DNA from: Allacma fusca
Lineage: Eukaryota > Arthropoda > Collembola > Symphypleona > Sminthuridae
Direction of reading: 5' to 3'
Assembly: GCA_947179485.1 (NCBI GenBank)
Contig: OX359250.1
Location: 15,730,539 to 15,794,538, forward strand
Length of the DNA: 64,000 nucleotides
In this document: positions 1-11,781 of the stretch, in pieces
How positions within the stretch are numbered: the first letter of the stretch is position 1
Layout of the letters: the number at the start of each line of letters is the position of its first letter
Program-made: the position numbers and the translations under genes
The notes under the pieces: model-generated
Database searches by the model: none
Told to the model about the DNA's origin: nothing
The model's input: only the letters and a program-made list of their open reading frames with translations

Positions 1-1887
1 GAATAGCACCGAAGTCATAAAACTGTGTTTGAGTTTCATTATCCATAGTCTCTAGGTAGCTCGCAGTGACAGTTTTCATGCTTCCGCTCAAATGATCATC
101 TGTGCTTGTGAGCCCTGAGTTGATATCCGTTTCAGTCTTATTTGATTCCATGAAAGTACTTGACCAGCTATTAGCACTCGGTGTGGTGTGTGCTGTTTGA
201 GTTTCTGCTGTGACAAAATTTAGAAAGCTGGACACGTCAGAGTCGCTCATATTGACATGGACGTCGTAATCAGAGAAGACATTCTCGCCTCCTAGTAACA
301 AGTCGGGTTCAGTCTGAGTTTGAATATGAACTTCTTCCATTTCTCTAAAGAAAGAATCTCCTTCGAATTCAGAAATAGGATTGGCCATTGAGTCATCTTT
401 CAGTATAGGATCGATTTCCAGCGGAGGATATTTTTGGCATTTAGCAGTAACTGTTTTCTGATTCAGCTCCTGGTGGCACTGCGTCTGGGCCTCCACACTT
501 TGCTGTTTACGCATGGACCGCCGTCTCTTAACAACGTTCGTAGTTTGGGTTTCAGTAGAGATTCGAACCCGTACACGGGCTGTCTGAGTCTCAGCTGATT
601 TCTTTCGTTTTGGAAGACGAATCTCTGGAATATCAGTTGATGACTTCTTTGAATTTGAGCTTGCATGCCCAACCAAGGTGTTACTAGAATGAACACTATT
701 GTGATGGTGGGGCACTGTTTGAGTACCAAAGTCTATTGTTGTTTTGGGCGTAGGAACTTCACATATAAATTTGCCTAGATGCAGCGTCGGCTGACTGGTA
801 ATTTCGAAGACATCAAATACTGGGGTTGAACTTGATTTTGGAAGTAACAATGGATACGGCTTTGGAATTTTAGGCCTTTCTTTAGAACTTACAGGAGCAT
901 CAATCTTCTCTGTAATCACGTCTAGTATCTTGGTGTCTGCAATTTTACTTTTCTCTGCGCTGTAAAACAATAAACAATAAGAGAAAGACGATGTAGACAG
1001 TTTGTTCAAAAACTGACTCATGAAAATGATCGAATATTCTACGAATCCATCAACAAAAAAACCTCAGTATTTCTTTATATTTAGCGAAGTCAAATGTATG
1101 CTCCTTTCGTCTTGCATGTGTCTGTAAAGCTTCCAAAGTTGTGTACGAAACATTGCAAGAGCAAACAAACAATTTCCCACACATAGCCTGATGACCCCGT
1201 AAGTAACTCAGTGCTGCAAACGTCTTCTGGCATGTTGAGCATTTGAAATGCTTCGGTGCATGAATCTTGAGATAGTGCTACAATAATTATTTCAAAAACC
1301 AAATCAGTATCGGGGGGAAGTATCTCACCTCACTGTCTCGCAAGTTGTTATGCTTTATTCAATTTGAATTACCTGCTTTAAATACTTTAATTTAGAAAAG
1401 TATCCCAAGTTTTTAGCATCCGAATATTTGCAAGTAAGTTCCGGGCAATGGTAAATGACTTCGAACTTATCCGTCACGACCGAAGGTACCTGAACCTCCT
1501 GCAGGATCAAGACTAAGTGACCCCGAATATGTTCTTCGATAGATCGGTTTTTGGGTATCTTCTTCTGACAAAATACCACAGGACAAATGCAGTCATTCCC
1601 ACTCAAAGCTAGGGTTTCGGGTTGCAAAGTTATCTTGAAGGATTTACTCTTACAGTTCTGCAGACACAAAATCAAATATTATTACAATTTCATTTTAACC
1701 CCTCCTCTTGAATAATAATTAATGTCCGACCATTCCAACTATTACAGTTACTTACAGTCCCATCCACAAGCCAAATTTTGGGTTGTGTAGAAAAACGACT
1801 CGTTAAAGCTTTATCGAAATCACTAGCGATGGTGTTACGTCCTTCCATCGTCGTTTCCAAATTCCTCATCCACTCAATCCCACCCCC
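1..1887 (-). CDS. ATMIN: ATMIN/ASCIZ-like zinc-finger transcription factor (partial, runs off the left edge)
   Basis: Exons read on the minus strand: 1756-1887, 1373-1657, 1063-1277, and 959 down to base 1, still open. All junctions are GT-AG and in frame. The second and third exons encode C2H2-type fingers (CICPVVFC..H..H, YHCPELTC, FKCSTCQKTF..H, LFVCSC..H). The last exon is low-complexity and contains seven TQT-type motifs (GTQT, AETQT, TETQT, AQTQ, QTQT, AETQT, ETQT). N-terminal fingers followed by a TQT array are the hallmark of ASCIZ/ATMIN. In that family the TQT motifs bind dynein light chain LC8 (DYNLL), and the protein activates the DYNLL gene in a feedback loop. The start codon is unresolved: the first exon seen is preceded by an acceptor-like CAG, so it may be internal, or translation may begin at an ATG inside it. 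The C-terminus lies outside the window. Confidence 0.82.
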
Positions 1888-2756
1888 CTGTGAAAACTAT
1901 AATTAATATTATTAATAATAATATTAATATCTTTGAACTCCCGAATATACGTGAGATCTTCCAGGGTTCCAATATGTATAATTCATTCTACCCTTCACTT
2001 TTGTATCACTTCCTATTCAAAATTTAATAACCTTATAAGCCAGCTTTAGCTGACAAGAACACTTTTAAAATCCTAATTTTAAAATGAGACTGAAAAAGTA
2101 AAAACATTACAATTATTCACTTCTTTTTTTAAAACTTTAATACTCGTGCACTCAGTAATTTGCAAGGAGCAATTTGAAATATAAACTCCTACGTACGAAT
2201 GTGTGCTCGATCTGCATTCACACTTTATATGGAATGAAGGTACGAGGGAGCGTACACAAATCACGTAATCAAAAATGCTCTCTCAGCAAACGCAAGTAAA
2301 ATACAAAATACTTTTTTTCAGAACAGTATCCCAAAATAAGTCACAAAATACTACCAGTGTATTCTGGACAGTTTCGATTTTTATTTCTCATACAAAAAAT
2401 GTTCGTTTTAATGATTTTTATGGAAATCTTAAATGCAGATGTTGACAGGAAAATACAAATTACGAAATGTATTGTATGCCTATTTGTATTTTAAATATGT
2501 ATATACATATTTTGGACAACTCGTGTCAAAAATATAAGAATTTAAGTACCGATTCCCCCAGTTGTCATCACTTGTCATCACTGCATTAAACTAGGCCCCT
2601 CCACCTTCCTGTGAGGATATTACCGTCAGATGAAATAATTAGAATTTATAATAACATGCAAAAAAAATCTTCCAATTCTGAAAAATACAAAAGTCCTAGG
2701 CCGAAAATTTTAATTATTGCTGCTAAAAGCTAATAAACAGGATTAATAAATGTTTT
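1888..2756. other. Intergenic, no gene recognised
   Basis: AT-rich sequence upstream of the first ATMIN exon seen. No open frame with family features and no structured repeat was found. An undetected 5' exon or the ATMIN promoter could lie here. Confidence 0.5.
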
Positions 2757-2769
2757 AATACTCTATTAT

Positions 2770-2897
2770 GTCGCCAGGAATAATTTTCTTGCAAATCTTT
2801 AGGTTAATTATTCTTTCTCATTAGTAATACTATGCTGTGTTTGGATGATATGGGCGCCGCCCGAAAAGAATCCGTATTAAAATAAAATCTGAATCTG
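2770..2897 (+). mobile_element. Short retroposed insertion (5'-truncated LINE or SINE) with 13-bp target duplications
   Basis: The 13-mer AATACTCTATTAT occurs at 2757-2769 and again exactly at 2898-2910, bracketing 128 bp. The insert ends in an A-rich tail with a repeated (TCTGAA)-like unit (AAATCTGAATCTG) and contains a GC-rich GGGCGCCGCCC block near the end. Long target duplications plus a simple-repeat 3' tail indicate target-primed reverse transcription. The insert is too short to name the family. It most resembles the 3' end of a non-LTR element, and a SINE is the alternative. Confidence 0.65.
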
Positions 2898-2910
2898 AAT
2901 ACTCTATTAT

Positions 2911-5164
2911 TAATCAATAAACAGCCACTTCTGATACCCTTCAAGATTTAAAAACCACAAATATGTTAGTATGAACCCTAGAATGAAGGAGAATATCCGT
3001 GAATAATGAAGCACATCATAAAGGGGCTTGTCCTCAGTACTTTCGGTTGAAGCGCAAAACATGATACACAGAATTTCTTTGACATCACTATACCTTGTAT
3101 GTTCCCCATGAAATAACAAGTTCCCGGGACGGAATTCTTTCAGGTCTGTCCTCAACGCTTAAAATATTCCCGTACCTGTAACCTCACTTTCATAAAAATA
3201 AAAAATCATTAGTGATCAGCACTGCGTGTCAAGTCACGAAGGGGCAAGCACCATCATGTGTTGTGGCAGTCTGAGCTAGTAGCTCCGAGCTATACGCGCC
3301 AGTATAAATGCCCTAAAATGTTTATATTCATACAAAATACTATTCACTACTGGTTAATATTAAAATTATACATAACTGTGAACTTACAACGTTTCTGGAC
3401 AAACTCATCTACGTAGGTACACACATATACTTTTGCAGTTGATCTAACAATTAATTAAAATTCCGGCGTATAATCGTAATTAGTGCGCAAACACAATTTA
3501 AAAAAACGTTTACACTCATATTCAAATTATGCAGGTGCGTGCGCGTTCATGTGGCATCTGCCGGTTGACATAAAGCACAATTTAATATACACAACAAATC
3601 TGATAATCGATATAGCGTAAGCTTAATATGCTGGTTTCTGTACATACTTATTTGCATGTGGTTATACGTGACCTCATCTAATTTTCTGAGTCAAACGGAT
3701 CAGAAACATAGGTGTCTTACCTTTTGCCTAATTTGTCCGAACAAAAAATTTGAATTGCCTAGTGTTATTGGTTCGGCAGCTATCCTGGAGGCAGACAAAC
3801 AGACAAGCAAAGCTCACGACATCCACACTAGTGTCTTTCAACTTCGCTTCGCCCTTAAAAAATCATATAGTAACTCAACAAGTTGACAAAAAGCAAGGTG
3901 CAAATGAATCAGTCAGTCCTGAGCTGAACTCATGAATTTTTTCCCGGGCTTATGCGGGCTTTCACGGTCTTTTTTAACCGCATTGAAAAGACCGTACCCA
4001 CCCGTAACCCGTCAAGCGTAATAAATTTTACCCGTACCTGCCCGAAGCCCGGGAGGGCCTGGGCTTTTTACGGGCTTACCCGGAAATTTTAACCACCCGA
4101 GATGCTCTAGTCGGCATGTGTCAGTCAGTTGGAAATCTCTTATACTTGATTGCTCTCCCACTAGACATCTCCAGGTCAACTACTGACTGTTTGACATCCT
4201 TAAGGACCTTTTTTCCGTTTATTATGATTGAGTGGTAGATATCCTTCAAATCATTCTTCGATCAGTTTTCATCTTGTGTCGGTCTGTCGGTTAGCTTCTC
4301 TATTGATTTTTCATTGTTATTTCCTCATTTGTGCTTAAAAACCGCAAAAATCCGCGTAAACGGAGGCTAGTGGTTCGCACCTAGTCATCTTGCCGAGGGC
4401 TGTAGTTGCCATATAGTTTTGCTTTCACCAATGAAACTAATTTCTAAAAATCTGGAAAACAATTTTACTTGGGGCTCCCTTGTTACATGAGTACTACGTG
4501 GAGAAATGCATAGGATTCGCCAATTTAATAAAATGGAATCATGCCAATTTTCATTTCGTCTCTTCAAATACAAGCCTTAAGTATCATAATATTGCAATGC
4601 GGACTCTCCATGATGAACAAAGACACCCCCAAAACATTGTTACTTTAACAACACTCTCGACTTTATTTGTGATCTTCGCAAAGTCTTACTACACAACAAA
4701 TACAGATCATAATGTAAGCTAATGACTTATCATTAATTACGTGAACACTATAGTGACTGTATGGATCACGACCCACAGTCATAAATGAGAAGTATATCTG
4801 ACGAAACTAACAAAAATATTCATGGTACAGGCTATAACCTTTGCACAACTATACATTATTACATGTATGATAATATATCATCCCCCAGGAGTTCGGACGA
4901 AAAAATTCGGAACTAAGCATCCTTGAGGACTCACAATCAGGATATCTAATACATTATATTTCAAAAGCTATACACTACACAACGGATCGTACATATGAGA
5001 ACCATATAAATACAATAAACTCTCGTTTGACTACTACGACTTAAAAAATGTTAGACAAAAGTTACCCGTACAGATTTATGACACGCAGCGTCAATCAAAT
5101 CAATACTCTTACTTTCGACAACCCAACTCACAAAAATTTAGACTGCACTACAATCAAACGTATA
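2911..5164. other. Intergenic, includes kinesin 3' flank
   Basis: No coding region is supported here. The short open frames lack family features and conserved motifs. A CCCG-rich repeat at 3933-4105 is listed separately. The last few hundred bases are the 3' flank of the minus-strand kinesin. Confidence 0.5.
3933..4105. repeat. CCCG/GGGCTT-rich imperfect inverted repeat, probable MITE remnant
   Basis: The stretch repeats CCCGGGCTT, GCGGGCTTT, CCCGTACC and ACGGGCTTACCCGG in both orientations. The outer parts are roughly complementary (AATTTTTTCCCGGGCTT against CCGGAAATTTTAACC). It differs sharply in composition from its surroundings. Such degenerate motif arrays occur inside non-autonomous hAT-like elements, but no target duplication was found. 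Confidence 0.35.
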
Positions 5165-8100
5165 TCAAGCTGATCCTTCCGCCTGAGCTCCAGCAGATCC
5201 GACTCCGGCCCCCTGAACCTTCTGTTGCAGGGACATCCTTGACCGGATTTGACCTGCTAGTAAAGGATGGATGGCGTAGACCCAGTCATGAACATCTTTA
5301 TCCATGGGTGGCTGGAATATCCATTTACGGTCCTTGGTCTCTATAGTAAAGGTTGATCCGAGGGGTCCCCGTTCTTCGGGATTGAAGACCACGGTCGCAT
5401 TGAGCAAGTTGATGACATTCCGTTCCACGGGGTCCTTCTCATCCCTGTACATGAATATGTGGGGTCGTCGAACAACGATCCATCTCTTCCTCCATAAATT
5501 CTTCCTATCATCACACACGTGCAAGTAACCCCGACGACTCGCCACGCTCGAGATTCGAATCTCTATAATATCTGGAATGTAAAGGATATAATCCGGAGCA
5601 TTCACAGGGGATTTGGGTGAGGTCACATTCTCCCCATAAGTACTGATCAGGAGAGATTTCGGTCTCTGACAAACGTTCCCAACCGAGGAGGCCGAAGATG
5701 CTGCCATTGAGGATTCATAAGAGTCCACAGAGGGAGTTCCAGGCGTCGTGGCAGATGAGTTGAGGGTAGAGTCTGTATTTAAACTCGAACGGAAGAGTCG
5801 GATGAACTTCAGGAGGAGGTTACGTTGGTGGGCGGTGAAAGTTCCTTCCCGAGTTGACATATTGACGTTGTCCTTCTCATCTTTATTCAGTTTCCAATTC
5901 ACGTTGGAGGAACATATTGAATTAGGGAATAAGGCTTCTCTCAAGAGGAGGGCATGCTTGACTTTCTCCACTTCTTCGAGCCTCTTGATCTTCTCCAACT
6001 CCCACTGATGATCAAAAATGATGTTGTCCCCGGCTGGTCTCCAGTCCAAGAGGTTCTCTTCCCCTCGAACGTAATTGCATGAGGTGTCGAGAACTCTTCT
6101 TGTAACTCTCTTGCTCGCGTCATTGTTCTTCCTTAAAACTAGTTCATACAGACCCGTCAGACGGTTATAGTCGGGATTCTTATTAGGGCTGAAGAAATTT
6201 TTTAAGCTATGAGTCCCGGACCTTCCCTGAATCCGAACGCACAAGTCTTTTGTAATGATGGCAGGCTCTCCACAATTCTCAAGATCAATGTATGCGGAGA
6301 GGGTGAGGTAAACTATGCTATTATGACTAGATTTATTTAGGAGGGGGTTGTTGTGAAGGGATGAGTCCCAAGCGGCCTCAAAACGGAATAAACTCCGATC
6401 CTCCCCAAGACATTCAAGGTATTCTCCGGGGAAAAGCCCGAGACTAAGGACACCTTCATCATTTAACTCATCTATGGAGGGTGTTTTTCTTATCCGACCT
6501 ACTAGAACCTCTCGCACAAAGCCCCACTTGATGATCTCATTAGTTTCATGCACAATGGTTATTCGAATTCGTCTTTGAATCCCCTGATGGAGTATAAAAT
6601 AAGGTGGGCTTGTATTTTGATGCTCAGCATTTGTTGGGACATACTCCCCATTTGAATTCAACTCACAGATTTCAAACCATACAAGAAGCTCAATTTTTTT
6701 GAAAGGATTTCCATAGAAGTTATTCGGCGTATTACTGTACCGGTTACTCCGGACTGGTTGACTGATGGGTAGGTCCATGTGCGTTAGGCGTCGGGAGGAA
6801 GGTGCAACTCTCCGACTTGAACTGTTATTGATTTCATGCTGGAGTGGGTGCTGTTGGTAATGTCCGTAGACTTCAAATAGGAGCGGCTGGGACTTGATAT
6901 ATTCAATAAATGACGGGGCTACGTTGACACTAATGTCCTGATAGAATCCAAAAAACAATTCCCCATTGCAATTCTTTACGGGCTCAGTACTAAATGTCTC
7001 GTTCAGATGAAGGAACTTGAACTGACAGAATATGTCACTGTAGGAGTCTTCAACACCAAATGCCCGAACTAGTCCCACTCGGAAGCAAAAGTCCTTATTG
7101 CTGTCAACGTCCTCCGGAGCTTCATTCTCACCGGGAGAGCTGAAATTGACTCGAGCAAAGCGTGTGCAGGTCTCTTCCGAACCCACGGAGACAATGACAT
7201 TGATGTACATTTGCACGTCACCCGTCTCATTCACAACCGGGATTCGGTTGTGAACCAGTGTGATGGGATAGATTAAATTAGATAAGTAGACATATGACCG
7301 GCCAATTAAGCGAAACCAGGGGAATCGGTCGTAAAAGGGATCATTGTTGCATGATTCGGAATTACTCCCGGGGTTCCCAGTCGGAGTGAGTACTGGTAAT
7401 GGATTGGTGTTGTAGTACAACTCTCGCATGGACTCTAACCTGGATTTTAATTTCGGGATCGTCCAGTAATGCACGGCCCCGTTCTTGCTGTCATGGACAA
7501 TGACTCCAACTATTGTTTTGTTTTTCCCTTCAGAATTCCCAGAGTAATCTGGAGTCTCGTACTGGAGGAACTCGGGACTGAGCGGACTGTAAATAGTATC
7601 CGTGAGCAAAGTAAATTGAAACTGAACATGTTTTTTTAATTCTACGCTGATTGTGTTCGCTTCTTTGAGACAGACAGCATTGCCCCATAAGTCATCCCGT
7701 AGAGATGTGAATCGGTAGGCAAGCCATTTGTTAAAGGCATGTGAGGCCATGTTGTATTCTTTCTCACTCCAAGATGCTACCTCATCAAAGATTTCATCCT
7801 CATCTGGAACTGCACTGAACATTGACATAGTCATAGACTGCTCATTCACTTGTCGCTCAAGTTCATCAATTCGAGCTTGATAATTCCTCCTTTGCTCTTC
7901 AAATTGAATGTCTGATAGAAGTTTCTCTTGTTTGTACTGCTCCTCAAGCTGAAAGAGCCTTTTATCCATTTCAACTTTCAAGTCGATCCCTTGTTCCTGC
8001 AGAAGTTCCCATTGAGCATAATCCCAGTCAATGATTTTATTTGAAATACTCTCCTTCATTATAGAGTTTGTCATTGTCTTAGTCTGAGGATTATTAAAAC

Positions 8101-9826
8101 GGAAAACATGGGAGGAGGCAAAAATGACTCTCGAGCCAGATATTAATTCAGTAGGGGATGTGATGCTCTTCCCATTGACGTAACATAAAGCAAATGGATT
8201 CAGAATGACGTGACCGTCCTCATTAATGAATTCACAGTGGAGCTGAGCTATGTCTCGGCTAGAGAGTATGATATCCAACGCACCTTGACTCCCGGCATCT
8301 TCACAAGTCTCCTCCTCTAAAGCACAAGACCCAACTCTAGTGATCCCATCTTTAATGTAGTAAATGAGACACTCTGACATGAGGGGATCCTGGTTGAGAT
8401 TAACCAAATGTGGAGTTTTCTTAGGACTGAAGACACCAACTGGTCCGCCGTCTTCCTTAACAGCAACTCCCATCTCAGCAAATACTGCTTCCCTTTGCAT
8501 CCGAATGCTCTCCGTCCTTTTCAATTTGTCTTCCCAACTCTCATTTAGTTCCGCGATAAGTTTCTCATTTGCCTGCAACTGATCGCTGACGGTATCCACA
8601 TGGTTATTGCTGACGGATGAGGTTGACATATGTGTGGGCTTATCTGTCGCTGCATCATCTTCGGATGTGGGAACGTCAATATTCTCACTCCGGAGCATAT
8701 CCTTAAGTCTTTTGATCTCCTCCTTCAACTCTCGAATAAGACGAGCATTCGCGTCTTCATTCACAACCGCTTTGCATACAATTTGTTTAGCCCTGTCTGC
8801 ATATCTTAAGGTTGAAAGTGTCTCTTCATAGTTGACTCCCGCTGGGGATACTGCTGCGATCATGGCTGTCTTACTATTACCACCCAGAGACTCCCTCAAT
8901 AACCAAGTGAGAACACTGTCTCTGTAAGGGATGAAATCTTTCGTCTTTCTTTTCTTCATGCTGCTAATGTCTGCGAGAGCGGAAATTACTTTCCCCAAAG
9001 TTGTTAATGACTTATTGATGTTCGCACCTTCTTTGAGTCTCACACCAGTGGCTCCCGTTGACTCCGCACGTTCCGACCCTGCCAAGTCGACCAGACTTAT
9101 TTTGCTAACTTTCTCCGCCGTGAGACCCGTGAGATTGTCTAACTTTGACTGACTAAATATCAAAGTGAAGACTGCATGACTTCGAGAGCTCGTCTCATTC
9201 ATATTCGTACTGGCAACAGTCCGGGCTTTATTTCCATTGTCCATTAGCTCAAAGATATCTTTGTAAGATGTGACGGCCAATTTACTTAAATCTTCCACGT
9301 ATGGTCCAAGAATAGGATGCTCTCTTACTTTCAGGTTGACGTTTGTTTTCGGGTTCAAAAGATCCCTCACTCGCTCACAGTAAATTTCCATGTAGCTTAC
9401 TTCAACAGAATATTTAGTGGAATTATCGGAATGAATTCGATGAAATAAATCCTGACAAATTAGTGGAATGATACCGTAGTCATCCTCTTTCCCCATCATG
9501 GTATAACTTTTGCCAGCTCCAGTCTGGCCATAGGCAAATATACAAACATTATAGCCCTCGAATGCATGCTGTAACATTTCTTCACCAATATCTTCGTAGA
9601 CTTTGGTCTGACTAGCAAATTTGTCACTGAGCGGGTCAAAGGAGTAGTAGCTGTAGTCATAGTTGAATGACTTGGTTGCTGCTGAGGTCGAGTCCCTTGG
9701 ACCAACTTGTTTGGGATTAGTGATGTAAGTTGTCTCTCCATCCATGTCAATCACTCGAGTACAATTCATCTGAATTTCCCGATTGTTGAAGGGACGCACA
9801 CGCACCGCTACCTTCACACTACTCAT
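5165..9826 (-). CDS. unc-104: Kinesin-3 motor, UNC-104/KIF1A family, single exon
   Basis: One uninterrupted frame of 1553 residues from the ATG at 9824-9826. The frame opens further upstream only through a GTG. It starts with a motor domain: P-loop [10 protein letters not shown] near residue 100, switch [12 protein letters not shown], switch II DLAGSE, and a lysine-containing loop 12 ([11 protein letters not shown]). A neck coiled coil follows, then an FHA domain (about residues 480-600), more coiled coil, the KIF1-type central and DUF3694-like regions, and a C-terminal PH domain (about 1440-1535, [17 protein letters not shown]). The order and length match UNC-104/KIF1A, the plus-end motor for synaptic-vesicle precursors, whose PH domain binds phosphoinositides. 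Unlike the neighbouring genes there is no intron, which suggests a retrocopy that stayed intact. No poly-A tract or target duplication remains to prove that. Confidence 0.93.
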   Translation of the reverse strand: MSSVKVAVRVRPFNNREIQMNCTRVIDMDGETTYITNPKQVGPRDSTSAATKSFNYDYSYYSFDPLSDKFASQTKVYEDIGEEMLQHAFEGYNVCIFAYGQTGAGKSYTMMGKEDDYGIIPLICQDLFHRIHSDNSTKYSVEVSYMEIYCERVRDLLNPKTNVNLKVREHPILGPYVEDLSKLAVTSYKDIFELMDNGNKARTVASTNMNETSSRSHAVFTLIFSQSKLDNLTGLTAEKVSKISLVDLAGSERAESTGATGVRLKEGANINKSLTTLGKVISALADISSMKKRKTKDFIPYRDSVLTWLLRESLGGNSKTAMIAAVSPAGVNYEETLSTLRYADRAKQIVCKAVVNEDANARLIRELKEEIKRLKDMLRSENIDVPTSEDDAATDKPTHMSTSSVSNNHVDTVSDQLQANEKLIAELNESWEDKLKRTESIRMQREAVFAEMGVAVKEDGGPVGVFSPKKTPHLVNLNQDPLMSECLIYYIKDGITRVGSCALEEETCEDAGSQGALDIILSSRDIAQLHCEFINEDGHVILNPFALCYVNGKSITSPTELISGSRVIFASSHVFRFNNPQTKTMTNSIMKESISNKIIDWDYAQWELLQEQGIDLKVEMDKRLFQLEEQYKQEKLLSDIQFEEQRRNYQARIDELERQVNEQSMTMSMFSAVPDEDEIFDEVASWSEKEYNMASHAFNKWLAYRFTSLRDDLWGNAVCLKEANTISVELKKHVQFQFTLLTDTIYSPLSPEFLQYETPDYSGNSEGKNKTIVGVIVHDSKNGAVHYWTIPKLKSRLESMRELYYNTNPLPVLTPTGNPGSNSESCNNDPFYDRFPWFRLIGRSYVYLSNLIYPITLVHNRIPVVNETGDVQMYINVIVSVGSEETCTRFARVNFSSPGENEAPEDVDSNKDFCFRVGLVRAFGVEDSYSDIFCQFKFLHLNETFSTEPVKNCNGELFFGFYQDISVNVAPSFIEYIKSQPLLFEVYGHYQQHPLQHEINNSSSRRVAPSSRRLTHMDLPISQPVRSNRYSNTPNNFYGNPFKKIELLVWFEICELNSNGEYVPTNAEHQNTSPPYFILHQGIQRRIRITIVHETNEIIKWGFVREVLVGRIRKTPSIDELNDEGVLSLGLFPGEYLECLGEDRSLFRFEAAWDSSLHNNPLLNKSSHNSIVYLTLSAYIDLENCGEPAIITKDLCVRIQGRSGTHSLKNFFSPNKNPDYNRLTGLYELVLRKNNDASKRVTRRVLDTSCNYVRGEENLLDWRPAGDNIIFDHQWELEKIKRLEEVEKVKHALLLREALFPNSICSSNVNWKLNKDEKDNVNMSTREGTFTAHQRNLLLKFIRLFRSSLNTDSTLNSSATTPGTPSVDSYESSMAASSASSVGNVCQRPKSLLISTYGENVTSPKSPVNAPDYILYIPDIIEIRISSVASRRGYLHVCDDRKNLWRKRWIVVRRPHIFMYRDEKDPVERNVINLLNATVVFNPEERGPLGSTFTIETKDRKWIFQPPMDKDVHDWVYAIHPLLAGQIRSRMSLQQKVQGAGVGSAGAQAEGSA

Positions 9827-10590
9827 CTTGCTTTCTCTTTTCACAGGTATTGCCGGAAGTTTAACTTTTCTTGAACAGGGGTTGATGTATCAATGGGTAA
9901 ATAATTACTCGTCGTTGCTCAGCTGCAGTTGTTATAATTCAAGACACTCGGAAGGGTGAAACCATTTTTGACTGTAGGGATTTTAAAATAAAATACAATT
10001 TGATTAATATTCACAGATAGACACAGGAAGAGAAAGCTAAGGTATTCCTTTGAGCTTATGAATTTTAATTGAATACTTGAACTCGTGGTTGGTTATTTAT
10101 TTATTTTTATTTAAAACTAATATCTGACCTATTTGAAAAATATTAGTAGGAAACTCAGCTTGGTTTTTGCATGATTGAAAGTATTCAATCTTTCATTTTC
10201 AAGAGGAGAGATTGAAATGAAAAGTGAGTGGGGAAGGCAGAATATGAATTGAAGCTTTACGCAAAACACCCCGAAAACAAACTAGTACAGAATTTTCATA
10301 TTGATCCCAAGTTCCCGAATTCGCGCAAGTATTTTATCGATCGTTGCTCCGCATATCCGATTCGGCCCCACGCTCCAGTTCCTTATTCCACGTGCGTTTG
10401 AATCCCATGAATTTCCCTTTAATTAAGTTTATACGTGTAAATCCAATTGACTCAGTTTTACATTCATATTGTCATGGTCGTCTCCGCTGCAAGCATCATC
10501 GACTGGCCATGTTTGGTTTAACTAAAATATTTATTTTAGTTATCCAATTGTTGAAATTAAATCTACAATTTAATTTCTTTTTAAATTAAT
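9827..10590. other. Intergenic: 5' flank of the kinesin, then flank of the LTR element
   Basis: Presumably contains the kinesin promoter and 5' UTR (minus strand). No open frame with recognisable content was found. Confidence 0.4.
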
Positions 10591-10602
10591 ATAGTTAGCT
10601 AA

Positions 10603-10867
10603 TGCTAACTATAGGAAGGCCGATCTCTCCATAGTGGAGATAATTGTTAAGGATCACTCTACTATTATATTTTAACAAACGTGGTGCGTCTCGTTTTGCC
10701 TCCTACTCTTTTCATGTAATTGAATAAAGTCTAGTACATTGTACTAATCTTCGATATATTTTTATCTCCTCCTTTTTATTTCCCCAACCCTGATAGGTGC
10801 GGGGTAGATTACCTTCGTTTAAAACTACCCTCCCGTAGCCCTTAATTTAATTGTGTTTTCCCCTACA
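10603..10867 (+). repeat. Candidate 5' LTR of the gypsy-like element
   Basis: The stretch could begin TGCTAACT and ends CCTACA, with an AATAAA-like signal near 10722. Its end is followed within three bases by TGGCGCCATCTGGAG, a plausible tRNA primer-binding site. The complete element at 46893-50079 has LTRs of 272 bp ending in the same CCTACA and followed by GGCGCC, which supports the 3' boundary. The left boundary is a guess because the 3' LTR is missing. Confidence 0.4.
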
Positions 10868-10869
10868 TC

Positions 10870-10884
10870 TGGCGCCATCTGGAG
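10870..10884 (+). promoter_or_regulatory. Putative primer-binding site
   Basis: TGGCGCCATCTGGAG starts with the TGG expected from pairing with a tRNA 3' CCA end and lies just downstream of the putative LTR end. The tRNA was not identified. Confidence 0.4.
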
Positions 10885-11781
10885 TGATTTTGCCGTTGTG
10901 CTGCCCTCTATTACGTCCCTGTGTCCGCTGCTCCCTGTGTCGCCATCTATCGGCTATTCTATTTTCCAGCCATTTTCCTCAATTCAATAAGTATTTAGAG
11001 TTGTTTAAGGTAATAAGCCTTTTAATTTTTTCCTGTGAGAAATTATTTTTATTAATTCTATTGTGCCCAGCACTCGTACCATCCGCCCCATTTATTTTTG
11101 CATAGTTGTCATTGACAATTTTATCTCCCAGTATCAAATAAACATTTTTATTTTATTTTCAATTCCATTTTTGAGAAAAGTGAATTAATCGAAAATCCCT
11201 ATCCTTAATCATTGAGCATTTCCCCCTATCCTTTCCCATTACTTTTTGAGACTTCCTTTCTATAAAAAAAAGTGGTGTTACGGGAAAAGTGCCTCTCATA
11301 TATTAGAGTACTAATTATGCCAAGCGAGTAGCTAACCAACCATTATTGAATATTTTAATAAATTTTGTGATTACAATTGACATCGTGATTAATTGCAAAT
11401 AGCAATAATCACACTCGCAATTACAGTTATACACATTAAATATCACTTGTGCTTAGGTTATTTATTAATTGGTAAATATTATAAATACTACCGGAATTTA
11501 TTATTTTTAAATTGACTTTTGTCTACCTACTCTATTTTTATATTTAAATCCTTAAACCGCCCTCCTCTCTCCCATTTCTTTTCCAACCATTAGCTACTAA
11601 TAATTTTCTTCAAACTTGTAACTCCCCCTCTTCCCCATAATTTCCTTTGAACTTCGAACTGTCCCTCCCCTCCATAATTCGTTTCAAACATTAAACTTTC
11701 CCTCCCATAATTCCTATTTAATCTAACTTCCCCCTTCTTATAAATTCTTTTAAACTTAATATTGATAAATCCGTATAAACT

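Noticed and set aside
9827..9844. Earlier kinesin start
   Set aside because: The codon at 9842-9844 is GTG. The ATG at 9824-9826 gives the conserved [12 protein letters not shown] start.
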